Source: Macrostomum hystrix | Taxonomy: Eukaryota > Platyhelminthes > Macrostomidae | Assembly (NCBI GenBank): GCA_950097015.1 | Contig: CATNEN010000003.1 | Span: forward strand, 14,427,001-14,491,000 | Direction of reading: 5' to 3' | Length of the DNA stretch: 64,000 nucleotides | In this document: positions 1-10,149 of the stretch, piece by piece | Layout: every line of letters starts with the position of its first letter | Numbering within the stretch: position 1 is the stretch's first letter | Position numbers and translations under genes: made by a program | The notes under the pieces: generated by a model | What the model was told of the DNA's origin: nothing | Database searches by the model: none | The model's input: only the letters and a program-made list of their open reading frames with translations

Positions 1-293
1 CGTCTTCTTTGGCTTTGTCAAAGCCACGCCAGTCGCTGAAGCAGCGCCACCAGAATCCTTGAAGCCAGAATCCATGCTCCCATAGTTGGGTGTCAGCAGT
101 ACTATGCCGCACACGCACTTGGCACACATTGTCAGGCAGGCTTTCCTCAAACTGCTCAACCCGGCGCGAGTTTTTCGTCGTCGAATCTCTTCAACAAGAT
201 CCGCGGCTGCGTCGGCGTTGTCCGATTTGGCTAGCAGCTCCTCGATCCAGTTGGCCTTGGCCTGCTCCAGAGAAACCCGCGTGCAGCCGCTGT
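1..293 (-). CDS. Exon 5 (partial) of Gln-rich membrane protein gene
   Basis: This is the fifth and last visible exon of the minus-strand gene that starts at 7791. The 3' splice site lies at 294-295 (CTCACTGCAG before ACAGC), and the frame is open to the window edge. It encodes about 98 residues. The part after GCTRVSLEQAKANWIEELL is acidic and helical. It is followed by a Cys-rich patch, CLTMCAKCVCG, and then a Gly/Ser/Lys-rich stretch. The exon starts in phase 1 and completes a G|AC Asp codon with the exon ending at 807. The pyrimidine strand of the 300-765 minisatellite sits directly against the acceptor. I do not recognise a domain. The gene continues beyond base 1. Confidence 0.6.
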
Positions 294-299
294 CTGCAG

Positions 300-765
300 T
301 GAGAGGTAGAGAGAGAATGGGTGAGAGGTAGATAGAGAATAGGGTGCGAGGTAGAAAGAATAGGGTGAGATGTAGAGAGAAAAGGGTGAGAGGTAGAGAG
401 AGAATGGGTGAGAGGTAGAGAGAGAATGGGTGAGAGGTAGATAGAGAAAGGGTGAGAGGTAGATAGAGAATAGGGTGCGAGGTAGAAAGAATAGCGTGAG
501 AAGTAGAGAGAATAGGTGAGAAGTAGAGAGAATAGCGTGAGAGGTAGAGAGAATAGGGTGAGAGGTAGAGAGAGAATGGGTGAGAGGTAGAGAGAATAGG
601 TGAGAAATAGAGAGAATAGGTGAGAAGTAGAGAGAGAATAGGTGAGAAATAGAGAGAATAGGTGAGAAGTAGAGAGAGAATAGGTGAGAAGTAGAGAGAA
701 TAGGTGAGAGGTAGAAGGAGAATATATGAGAGGTACAGAGAAAAAAGTTCAGAGGTAGAGGAACT
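300..765. repeat. 20-22 bp purine-rich minisatellite (intron 4)
   Basis: Tandem units of the form GGTGAGAAGTAGAGAGAATA, with 20- and 22-bp variants, fill the intron between the exons at 1-293 and 807-983. The plus strand is nearly all purine plus T. In the transcript of the minus-strand host gene the array is therefore pyrimidine-rich and runs straight into the 3' splice site. Confidence 0.9.
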
Positions 766-806
766 TTCTAAAAGGTAAGATGCCTTTTAACTAATAAGTT
801 TCTCAC

Positions 807-983
807 CATCTGCGCCATCATCACATCTCCGCACCAAATCTGGTGAAGCCTCGTTGATGTATTTTTCGTCTTGATGATTCTCTAAAGTGTTCAAATTTAC
901 AGCCGTTCTCAATTGAGTTGATACGGCTTCACCTGACACTGCGTTTTTGATCGATGCCTCGCTGTTTGCTGATGTGAGCTTGT
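807..983 (-). CDS. Exon 4 of Gln-rich membrane protein gene
   Basis: This exon has an acceptor TACTTTCTTTCAG ending at 984 and a donor GATG|GTGAGA at 806-805. It is 177 nt long, enters in phase 1 and leaves in phase 1. It encodes KLTSANSEASIKNAVSG and onward through RRCDDGAD, an acidic, Ser/Asn-rich segment. In the model this lies just beyond the transmembrane segment of exon 3. Both boundaries split a GAC Asp codon as G|AC. No recognised domain. Confidence 0.6.
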
Positions 984-1632
984 CTGAAAGAAAGTAGGTT
1001 TTCGTCCTGCCCAGTAAGTTTTTAAATGTCATTATGAACTTTACTTTTAGAAAGCTTCACACCTGCACAGGTGTGATCGTGTGATGTGATACTTTCTCAT
1101 CGTCAGGCAGTGAGTCCCGTCAGAAGGAGGAGTGCATGCAATTGGATTAAATTATCAGATACTAAACAAAGGAAGTATTTAATTAAAAACACTCACCAAA
1201 CGTATCGCCTAGAAGTCTCTCTTCCACGTTGACATCAGCGCTGACGCGAGCATTCTGGCATACAAGCAGCAGCAGCAGCAACCGTTCTGCTCGTCGCACT
1301 AGATGCATTCCGCACTGACTCATTAGACTCTGTTTGAGTCCTGCATAACGAGCTCAGCTTGAGCCAGCAAACAAAAATGCTGTCTATACCGCACGTGCAT
1401 CTATATAGTTATAATATGTAAAAGTTATTGTTTGCAGCATTGCAGCAAAATGTAAGCACAGATACCATTGTCGCCGGTTGTACACTGGAAACTCACGTGC
1501 CCCATCTCTCATTCTGTTTTCTCACTTCTCAAACCTTTTTTTCAGTAGCCCAGAATACTGCACGCAGCGTGACAGACTGGGGTATTGCTTCAGACACGAG
1601 CGAAGTGTGCCTGCCCTCTGTCTGCACGTGCG

Positions 1633-2322
1633 AAACCGCACTGCCGAACCCCACACTGCCAACCCCCACACTGCCACCCCCACACTGCCGAACCCCACAC
1701 TGCCACCCCCACACTGCCGAACCCCACACTGCCAGCCCCCACACTGCCAAACCCCACACTGCCACCCCCACACTGCCAAACCCCACACTGCCACCCCCAC
1801 ACTGCCAAACCCCATACTGCCAACCCCACACTGCCAACCCCACACTGCCAATCCCACACTGCCAACCCCACACTGCCAAACCCCACACTGCCGAACCCCA
1901 CACTGCCAACCCCCACACTGCCAACCCCACACTACCAACCCACACTGAATAACCAACACTGTCGACCCCACACCTCAAAATCCCACACTGCCAACCCCAC
2001 ACTGCCGAACCCCACACTGCCGAACCCCACACTGCCACCCCCACACTGCTAACCCCACACTGCCAACCCCACACTGCCAAACCCCACACTGCCAACCCCA
2101 CACTGCCAACCCCACACTGCCAACCCCACACTGCCGAACCCCACACTGCCAACCCCACACTGCCAACCCCACACTGCCAACCCCACACTGCCAAACCCCA
2201 CACTGCCAAACCCCACACTGCCGAACCCCACACTGCCAACCCCCACACTGCCAACCCCACACTACCAACCCACACTGAATAACCCACACTGTCAACCCCA
2301 CACCTCAAAATCCCACACTGAA
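1633..2322. repeat. 14-16 bp CCAACCCCACACTG minisatellite (intron 3)
   Basis: The units are CCAACCCCACACTG with one- or two-base length variants (CCAAACCCC, CCGAACCCC, CCACCCCC). A degenerate block beginning ACTACCAACCCACACTGAAT occurs at 1931 and again at 2261, so about 330 bp was duplicated as a block. The array lies in the intron between exons 3 and 4 of the minus-strand gene. The long ORFs over it are periodic artefacts. Confidence 0.92.
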
Positions 2323-2896
2323 AGGCCCACGTCGCGTAAAAAATCAATAAATTATAAGACAAAACGTACAAAATAACAACTTTACAAAAAATGTACCGAT
2401 TGTCAAACTCCAATCATGCAGATTTGTTTAACTAGATTTACAATAGAATAGTGCCCTAACTACTGATTTTCATTAAAACTCGACCACAAGATTATGCAAA
2501 AACATAGAAACAATGAAGTGATTGGTCTGGCTGTATCTGATCACGAATATTTTCTACAATTCTGTAATTTTCAAAAATTGTCACGCGCGCTGCAAATAAT
2601 ACAAACTAATAGATAGATAAAATGTGAAGCTGAGGTTTGCTTGCTTAAAAAACTTCGACCAATAAATGATCTTCTAGTTCCCATCGTTGAAATTGTCACG
2701 ATAATTTTCCAGCGGCGTGATGATCGTCTTTGCCTGTGGAAGGGAAAATTAATTAAAAATTTAATAAACTCATTTGTAATTCTTAATATCTTTTCACTTC
2801 TAATAAACAAATTTTACTTTTTCTTGGAATCTTGTTGCCCGATGCGAGAGATCGGGAGTTCGAGTCTAAATTAAAGAAAGCATCCTTGCTCACCCA
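2323..2896. other. Intron sequence without recognised features
   Basis: AT-rich intronic DNA of the minus-strand gene. A short tRNA-like piece at about 2835-2870 contains a B-box-like GGGAGTTCGAGTC. I see nothing else here. Confidence 0.5.
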
Positions 2897-3255
2897 GCAG
2901 TAAAATTGGCAGAGCGGTTAACGCGTTTGCCTCTGGCACCGAGGTCCCTGAGCTCGATTCCGCGGCGAGGCCACATTCATTTGGGCCGCAGCCGCGGAAG
3001 GAAGGCTTGGTGGCTTGTCGTGAAATTTACGCCCTCGAGGGCCAAGGCACAGTGAGAGTGTACACTGCCTGACGATGAGAAAGTCAAGGCAGATGTACAC
3101 ACCTGTGTGAGCGTGTGCCTGCGTACAGTATCTGAGTGCGTGTGTGCTCAGGAGTCAGCGAAATGGGCAGAATTGCCTCCTCGCTGGCTGCGGGTCTAGT
3201 GCCACCAAATAATGTGCCATTGCCAGCAGCCCTCCTGCATTATTATTATTAATTT
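2897..3255 (+). mobile_element. tRNA-derived SINE, copy 1
   Basis: A tRNA-like head lies at about 2899-2967, with an A-box-like TGGCAGAGCGGTTAACGCG and a B-box-like GAGCTCGATTCC. It is followed by a roughly 270-bp body (CACAGTGAGAGTGTACACTG, then CAGCGAAATGGGCAGAATTG) and an (ATT)n tail near 3240-3253. Two further copies lie in the window in reverse orientation, at 38890-39485 and 55770-56140. This copy sits in intron 3 of the minus-strand gene. Confidence 0.8.
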
Positions 3256-3370
3256 GCGCGGGTGTGGCGGCCATCTCAGTCCATGGACTGAAAGTTTGTA
3301 CACAGTATTTTTCAGCTTCTCTGGTCCAACTAAGCTAGAAAACTGCACTGAACCTTTGTCACCAACTCAC

Positions 3371-3515
3371 CCAAATTGGTGTAGACAATCACTACAATGA
3401 CGCCAAGCAGGAAAATTACGCCCAACGAGATGAAGATCACGTTCAGAATCTTCCTGAGTAGAGGCAGCTGCAGGTCCTGAATCTGATCCAATTGGTCATC
3501 ATCGATTCTCTTGTC
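3371..3515 (-). CDS. Exon 3 (transmembrane exon) of Gln-rich membrane protein gene
   Basis: The acceptor TTTGCAG ends at 3516 and the donor is TTTGG|GTGAGT at 3370-3369. The exon is 145 nt, enters in phase 0 and leaves in phase 1. It encodes 48 residues: an acidic start (DKRIDDDQLDQIQDLQLPLL), a basic RK, and then a single hydrophobic helix beginning ILNVIFISLGVIFLLGVIV and ending at VYTNL. That is residues 258-281 of the model. With no signal peptide upstream and basic residues on the N-terminal side, a type II orientation (N-terminus inside) is likely, but this is inference. Confidence 0.72.
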
Positions 3516-3739
3516 CTGCAAATTTCAGGTGAGTTTTGTTTCATAAAACTGGCTTGTTTTAGGCAAAGTTAGAAAACCTTTGAGATGACTATTTTTTAGT
3601 GTTTTAAGTGACAGAAACGACATTTTAGGTTATACTTGTAGTTTGAATTGTTCGTGAGTAAATTTATTTTCAGTTGGTTTACCGTGCTTTTTTTACTATG
3701 TGTATTTTTAGGTGATTAAGTAAATATTTAGTTAACAGT

Positions 3740-4755
3740 GTGTTATTTTAGGTGATGGAGAGTATCTTTAGGTGATGGACAGTATCTTTAGGTGATGGAG
3801 AGTATCTTTAGGTGATGGACAGTATCTTTAGGTGATGGAGAGTATCTTTAGGTGATGGAGAATATCTTTAGGTGATGGAGTGTATCTTTAGGGGATGGAG
3901 TGTATCTTTAGGGGAGAAAGCAGTATCCTTAGGTGATGGACAGTATCTTTAGGTGATGGACAGTATCTTTAGGTGATGAACAGTATCTTTAGGTGATGGA
4001 CAGTATCTTTAGGTGATGGACAGTATCTTTAGGTGATGAACAGTATCTTTAGGTGATGGACAGTATCTTTAGGTGATGGAGAGTATCTTTAGGTGATGGA
4101 CAGTATCTTTAGGTGATGAACAGTATCTTTAGGTGATGGACAGTATCTTTAGGTGATGGACAGTATCTTTAGGTGATGAACAGTATCTTTAGGTGATGGA
4201 CAGTATCTTTAGGTGATGGACAGTATCTTTAGGTGATGGACAGTATCTTTAGGTGATGGACAGTATCTTTAGGTGATGGACAGTATCTTTAGGTGATGGA
4301 CAGTATCTTTAGGTGATGGACAGTATCTTTAGGTGATGGACAGTATTTTTAGGTGATGGAGAGTATCTTTAGGTGATGGACAGTATCTTTAGGTGATGGA
4401 CAGTATCTTTAGGTGATGGACAGTATCTTTAGGTGATGGAGAGTATCTTTAGATGGACAGTATCTTTAGGTGATGGACAGTATCTTTAGGTGATAGACAG
4501 TATCTTTAGGTGATGAACAGTATCTTTAGGTGATGGACAGTATCTTTAGGTGATGGACAGTATCTTTAGGTGATGGACAGTATCTTTAGGTGATGGACAG
4601 TATCTTTAGGTGATGGACAGTATCTTTAGGTGATGGACAGTATCTTTAGGTGATGGACAGTATCTTTAGGTGGTGGAGAATATCTTTAGGTGATGGAGTG
4701 TATCTTTAGGGGAGAAAGCAGTATTTTTAGGTGACAGACAGTATTTTTAGGTGGT
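3740..4755. repeat. 20-bp GTATCTTTAGGTGATGGACA minisatellite (intron 2)
   Basis: About 50 tandem units of CAGTATCTTTAGGTGATGGA, with GAGTATC and GATGAAC variants. Three units fit each 60 bases exactly over most of the array. Near both ends the units drift (TTTAGGGGAGAAAGCAG occurs at about 3910 and 4708). The array lies between exons 2 and 3 of the minus-strand gene. Confidence 0.93.
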
Positions 4756-5430
4756 ATGCATAAAATTTGTCATATGGGCTTAGAAAACAACGAGAATAAA
4801 ATTGATCAGAACTTTTTCCGCAAATTATGAACGTTAGCTTGTTAGGCATCGCTAGGCATCGCTAATCCTAAGAATCTCTAATCCATACCTGCAGATTTTA
4901 ATCTAGAAAATGACACTAATCCGATTTCCCGTGTTAATATTCGCGTCTTCTTCAACATGCCACACCCTTGACACACGAATATGTGACACTGTCTGTTGTG
5001 TTGCTAACACATTTTGGCTTCAATAAAACTCCTGAGTTATTGCTTAATTCGTTTGCTCTTATGCTTTTATTTCTTCTTTTGTTTTTTTTAATTATATTTT
5101 TGAAGAATTTTTGTTAAGGATGTTGTCTCCCTATTCTCTTTCTCATTCTCTCTATGATTATCTCTCTCTTATTATCTCTCCCATTATCTCTATCATTATC
5201 TCTTCCATTATCTCTATCATTATCTCTCCCATTATCTATCCTTCGATATATCTCTCTCGTTATCTCTTTCATTCTCTCTTTCTGTCATTGTGGTTTTCAC
5301 TCTCATGCGACCACAGAACCCTTTAATTAATCGTGGAATCGTTAATTTCGTCCTAGTTTCTTTAATTTTCGTCTCTCTCTCTTGTTAGTCCAAGGCATCG
5401 CACAAACTGCACATTACATTTAGTCCTTCA
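4756..5430. other. Intron sequence with a TCTCTCATTATC-like simple repeat
   Basis: AT-rich intron. At about 5128-5290 there is a degenerate pyrimidine repeat of ATTATCTCTCCC-like units. Nothing else is recognised. Confidence 0.6.
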
Positions 5431-5532
5431 CTTTACACTTCTGTGCACCGATTTCCCAATCCTGATCAAATTGCACACGTCTTCTACTTTCCCCATTTCC
5501 CAAATCACAGGTCCCCATGTTCTCATTGTGAC

Positions 5533-5629
5533 CTGCAATAGCGTGATGATCCTGTCAACCGTCGGGTGGTTCCTCGCCCTGCGCATTATCTGCCTGCCGC
5601 CACGAACCCCGTGTCGAACTCTGTTTTGA

Positions 5630-5681
<52 letters not shown>

Positions 5682-6101
5682 TCTGCTGCTGCTGCTGCTG
5701 CTGATGATGATAATGATGAGGTGGGTGATGCTGATTGTGCTGTCTAGACTGGTTATTATTAAGCCGCTGCCGCTTCTGCCACTGTTGCCTGCTGGAAGCC
5801 GCAGCCGCCGCCGCTGCCAAGCCCACCACGACGGGGGCACGTGGCGCCGGCTGCTGCTGCTGCCAATTTAACTGTCGCAGCAGCGGCTGCCTCGCAAGAT
5901 CAGTTGATAAATCGTAGAAATCTTGTTTGTGACGGTTCTCAGTCTGCTCTATGCTGCCTCTACTGTCCTGAGTTGGCAGCGTGTACTGCTGATGCTGCTG
6001 CTGCTGCTGCCGGCTACGCGAGATAAGATGCTTCGAAGCTACTGGTTTAAAATCTGTGGCCGGGTCTGGCTCTGGCTCTGGTGACGGCTTGGCGTCTGTG
6101 T
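5533..6101 (-). CDS. Exon 2 (polyglutamine exon) of Gln-rich membrane protein gene
   Basis: The acceptor CACATCCGCAG ends at 6102. The open frame then encodes TDAKPSPEPEPDP, a short Gln run, a His/Gln-rich middle and a polyglutamine tract interrupted by Lys (CAG/CTG repeat at 5629-5705). It ends with a basic segment (RNRVRHGVRGGRQIMRRAR in part) and DRIITLLQ. The best phase-compatible donor is CAG|GTCACA at 5532-5531, which is weak. The frame itself stays open to 5428, so the 3' end of this exon is the least certain boundary of the gene. The 569 nt enter in phase 1 and leave in phase 0, matching exon 3. The minisatellite at 6111-7443 supplies the pyrimidine tract upstream of the acceptor. Confidence 0.6.
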
Positions 6102-6110
6102 CTGCGGATG

Positions 6111-7443
6111 TGGGAGAGAGCGGATCAGAGAGAGCGGATAGGGGAGAGAGCGGATGAGGGAGAGAGCGGATCAGAGAGAGCGGATGGGGGAGAGAGCGGA
6201 TCAGAGAGAGCGGATAGGGGAGAGAGCGGATGAGGGAGAGAGCGGATCAGAGAGAGCGGATGGGGAGAGAGCGGATCAGAGAGAGCGGATGAGGGAGCGA
6301 GCGGATCAGAGAGAGATCACAGAGAGAGTGGATGTGGAAGAGGGCGGATGAGGACAAAGGTGGATGAGGGAGGGAGCGGATGAGGGAGAAGGTGGGTGAG
6401 GGAGGGAGCGGATGAGGGAGATGGTTGATGGGGGAGAGAGTGGATGTGGGAGAGGGCGGATGAGGACGAAGGTGGATGAGGGAGAGAACGGATGAGGGAG
6501 AAGGTGGATGATGGAGAGAGCGGATGAGGGAGAAAGCGGATGAGGGAGAAGGTGGATGAGGGAGAGAGCGGATCAGACAGAGCGGATGAGGGAGAGAGCG
6601 GATGAGGAAAAGAGCGAATGAGGGAGAAGGTGGATGAGGGAGAGGGCGGATGAGGACAAAGGCGAATGAGGGAGGGAGCGGATGAGGGAGAAGGTGGATG
6701 AGGGAGAGGGCGGATGAGGACAAAGGCGGATGAGGGAGGGAGCGGATGAGGGAGAAGGTGGATGAGGGAGAGAGCGGATGAGGAAAAGAGCGAATGAGGG
6801 AGAAGGTGGATGAGGGAGAGGGCGGATGAGGACAAAGGCGGATGAGGGAGGGAGCGGATGAGGGAGAAGGTGGATGAGGGAGAGAGCGGATCAGACAGAG
6901 CGGATGAGGGAGAGAGCGGATGAGGAAAAGAGCGAATGAGGGAGAAGGTGGATGAGGGAGAGGGCGGATGAGGACAAAGGTGGATGAGGGAGAGAGCGGA
7001 TGAGGAAAAGAGCGAATGAGGGAGAAGGTGGATGAGGGAGAGGGCGGATGAGGACAAAGGCGGATGAGGGAGGGAGCGGATGAGGGAGAAGGTGGATGAG
7101 GGAGAGAGCGGATCAGACAGAGCGGATGAGGGAGAGAGCGGATGAGGAAAAGAGCGAATGAGGGAGAAGGTGGATGAGGGAGAGGGCGGATGAGGACAAA
7201 GGCGGATGAGGGAGGGAGCGGATGAGGGAGAAGGTGGATGAGGGAGAAGGTGGATGAGGGAGAGAGCGGATGAGGGAGAGAGCGGATGAGGGAGAAGGTG
7301 GATGAGGGAGAGAGCGGATGAAGCAGAGAACAGATGAGGTTGGGCGGATGAGGGAGAGAGCGGATGAGGGTGGGCGGATGAGGGAGAGAGCGGATGAGGG
7401 TGGGCGGATGAGGGAGAGAGCGGATGAGGGTGGGCGGATGAGG
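6111..7443. repeat. 16-bp GAGAGAGCGGATGAGG minisatellite (intron 1)
   Basis: The units are about 16 bp: GGATGAGGGAGAGAGC, GGATGAGGGAGAAGGT and GGATGAGGACAAAGGC. They are arranged in recurring higher-order blocks across the array. The plus strand is almost pure purine with T. The host gene is transcribed from the minus strand, so its pre-mRNA carries an unbroken CU-rich tract of about 1.3 kb ending at the exon 2 acceptor. Confidence 0.92.
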
Positions 7444-7655
7444 GAATGCGCTGTTGCAGATATGACAGGATAAAAGTGAGATGTTTTAAATCACGAATAA
7501 AGGTTTAATGTATCTGCTCTGCAGTACTCAAAGCTCAGGTTTTTTAAGACGAACTTTTAATAACCAAAGAAAAAATTATTTTGCGCGTGCAATTTTAAGG
7601 GCCAAATACTTATCCTAAAATTTGACTCTACAATCAGCTCTGACAACCAGCTTAC

Positions 7656-7791
7656 CAATCTTAAAATCTTCTTCGTGAAATTCTACTCGATAAACTTGAC
7701 GACGATTTTGCGAATAACGCTGTTGCCGATGCTGCTGCTGCTGTTGCAGATTTAGTGTCCTTGAATAGTGCGCCAACTCGCCTGAATACAT
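7656..7791 (-). CDS. Exon 1 of Gln-rich single-pass membrane protein gene
   Basis: This is the first coding exon. The ATG is at 7791 and an in-frame TAA lies three codons upstream. It encodes 45 residues, MYSGELAHYSRTLNL, then QQQQQHRQQRYSQNRRQ, ending EEDFKI. The donor is ATTG|GTAAGC at 7655-7654. The five exons (7791-7656, 6101-5533, 3515-3371, 983-807, 293-1) join with matching phases to give 440 codons up to the window edge. Domain order is: Gln/His-rich, probably cytoplasmic, residues 1-235; an acidic linker; one transmembrane helix at 258-281; then an acidic and Cys-containing region. No homologue is recognised and there is no signal peptide. Three of the four introns are phase 1 and split a GAC Asp codon. 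Expression and function are unknown. Confidence 0.62.
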
Positions 7792-8137
7792 CTTTGATTA
7801 CTTAGTAAAGCAACGTACTACTCGTGTCGTAAGCTATTTTACAAAACGTTAGAAAATTTTAGCCGAGGTTCTTAAAATACAAGCAACGCACACCTGTGAC
7901 CACCTATTGCTTCGAATGTACTATTAACCCACTGGGCCTTCTTGCCTTGATCCGGACTATCCAATCACGTGCCTGCTCTGCCCCTTTAATAATTATCATT
8001 ATTGAAGAAGCCATAGGATGAGCAGGCATCACCCCTGGCTATCCTTTATCTCTACTTGCCCTGCGCACGGCTCACGGGAAGGAATTTTTCTAATTAACTT
8101 TTGCAACTTTTGTGTTGAATGTAAGGTATAGCATAGT
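7792..8137. other. Upstream region of the minus-strand gene
   Basis: Non-repetitive DNA 5' of exon 1, expected to hold the promoter or a 5' UTR. No TATA box or clear splice acceptor next to the ATG could be identified. Confidence 0.3.
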
Positions 8138-8276
8138 CTTACTCTCACTCTCACTCTCACTCTCACTCATACTATCACCCTCACCCTCACTCTCGCTCTC
8201 ACCCTCACTCTCACTCATACTATCACCCTCACTCTCACTCCCACTCTCACCCTCACTCTCACTCTCACTCATAATA

Positions 8277-8307
<31 letters not shown>

Positions 8308-8315
8308 TACTATCA

Positions 8316-8349
<34 letters not shown>

Positions 8350-8357
8350 TACTATCA

Positions 8358-8388
<31 letters not shown>

Positions 8389-8549
8389 CCTCACTCTCAC
8401 TCTCACTCATAATATCACTCTCACTCTCAGTCTCAGTCTCACGCTCACTCTCACTCTCACTCTCACTCTCACCCTCACTCTCACTATCACTCTCACTCAT
8501 ACTATCACCCTCACCCTCACTCTCACTCTCACTCTCACTCATACTATCA

Positions 8550-8583
<34 letters not shown>

Positions 8584-8639
8584 TACTATCACCCTCACCC
8601 TCACTCTCGCTCTCACCCTCACTCTCACTCATACTATCA

Positions 8640-8673
<34 letters not shown>

Positions 8674-8681
8674 TACTATCA

Positions 8682-8712
<31 letters not shown>

Positions 8713-8814
8713 CCTCACTCTCACTATCACTCATAATATCACTCTCACTCTCAGTCTCACTCTCACTCTCACCCTCACTCTCACTATCACTCTCACTCAT
8801 ACTATCACCCTCCA

Positions 8815-8847
<33 letters not shown>

Positions 8848-8855
8848 TACTATCA

Positions 8856-8886
<31 letters not shown>

Positions 8887-8922
8887 CCTCACTCTCACTC
8901 TCACTCATAATATCACCCTCCA

Positions 8923-8955
<33 letters not shown>

Positions 8956-8963
8956 TACTATCA

Positions 8964-9000
<37 letters not shown>

Positions 9001-9062
9001 CCTCACTCTCACTCTCACCCTCACTCTCACTCCCACTTTTACTCTTACTTTCACTGTCACTA
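8138..9062. repeat. TCACTC hexamer array with higher-order units
   Basis: (CTCACT)n with embedded ACTCATACTATCACCCTCAC or CATAATATCAC spacers recurring every 40-110 bp. The plus strand lacks G almost entirely. The array is open in frames on both strands and gives Ser-Glu or Leu-Ser periodic peptides. These are not taken as genes, because the hexamer is simply stop-free. Confidence 0.93.
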
Positions 9063-9758
9063 ATTTTCTACCTCTAATTAAAAAATGTTTCTAAGAAGGC
9101 AGTTATTTTCAGCAGCTACTCAAGTTGCCATCAATTCAGCCCTATCAAGTAATTCCTGAAGCTGTAGAAATTTGCTAGAAGGTATCCTAATTAGACTAGA
9201 CTTGGGCAAGCTGAATGTCAATTAGCTTTTCATAGAACTGGCATGCGCAACAGCCCGAATGAGTAGACAAAGAGCAAGTGACTCGACTACTCAGGAAACT
9301 CAATTAGCAATCACATCTGCTGAGAATAAGAATGTGTTACCCTAAGATTTTATTCAATATTTAGCTAGATAATTTCCTTTCTAATATCCTACTAGCGTAC
9401 AGGTAGAAATAGCTTATATTTCTATCTTGAGAACAGTAGTCTCGCAATCCTTTTCATTCCATCTTTCTTATAACTACTTTATCATTCACATACCTACCCC
9501 ATCTTTCTCATGCCTAATTATATATTATACTAGCATTTTTTGCCCGTTGTTTTTGGGGCAGAAATTTAAAGCAAAGCAGTAAGCAATTCACGTCTCTGTA
9601 TTAACTTTATAGTGAAGGTCACCATTTATTTATTTACTGCATTAATGAAAAGTGAAGAGTTTGTTTAAGGGCGTTTTAAGTAAAAAAGAAGTGAAAAGTT
9701 TGTCCAAACAGCCCCCTCTTGATTACTTCTTTAGAAACATGTCTCTTAGCCACTCCTC
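9063..9758. other. Non-repetitive AT-rich stretch
   Basis: No gene, RNA or repeat is recognised between the hexamer array and the hAT MITE. Confidence 0.4.
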
Positions 9759-9766
9759 TATACAGT

Positions 9767-10028
9767 CAGTGGCAGATCCAGGAATTTTGTTTTGGGGCGG
9801 TCTGTCAGGGGAGCGCCATGAGAATCACAGAGGGCCGAAAAAGGGCGCCAGGAGCCAAGAAAAGGCGCCAGCGGCTGAAAAACGGGAGCCAGCGGCTGAA
9901 AAAGGGGCGCCAGCGGCCGAAAAGGGGCGCCAGTGCTGCGACTGGCGCCCCTGGTGGGGGCATCTTATTCCCATGATTAAAATTTAGGGGGGCGACTGCC
10001 CCCCCGCCCCCCCCTAAATCTGCCTCTG
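9767..10028. mobile_element. hAT-type MITE with 8-bp target duplication
   Basis: The terminal inverted repeats are CAGTGGCAGATCCAGG on the left and the complement of CAGAGGCAGATTTAGG on the right. The element is flanked by a perfect 8-bp direct repeat TATACAGT (9759-9766 and 10029-10036). TIRs starting CAGNGGC with 8-bp duplications are the hAT signature. The interior is non-coding. It holds a short tandem repeat rich in GGCGCCAGCGGC at about 9840-9950 and long G/C runs near the right end. It must be mobilised by a transposase encoded elsewhere. Confidence 0.88.
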
Positions 10029-10149
10029 TATACAGTATGCATGTACACGCGTATACATAAGGAAAATAGCCATGGCATAACAATAACAATAACATAACAA
10101 TGTCAAAGAAACAAAATTAAACTGTTTCAGAGTTCAGAGTTAGACAGGT

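Noticed and set aside
5566-5871. Plus-strand poly-Leu ORF
   Set aside because: Antisense reading of the CAG tract of the polyGln exon; the minus frame has splice sites and matching phases.
8090-9077. Ser-Glu (minus) and Leu-Ser (plus) ORFs of about 300 residues
   Set aside because: The hexamer is open on both strands; the array is simple sequence DNA.
9652-9987. Plus-strand ORF of 111 residues
   Set aside because: Most of it lies in the hAT MITE and its internal tandem repeat; non-coding element.
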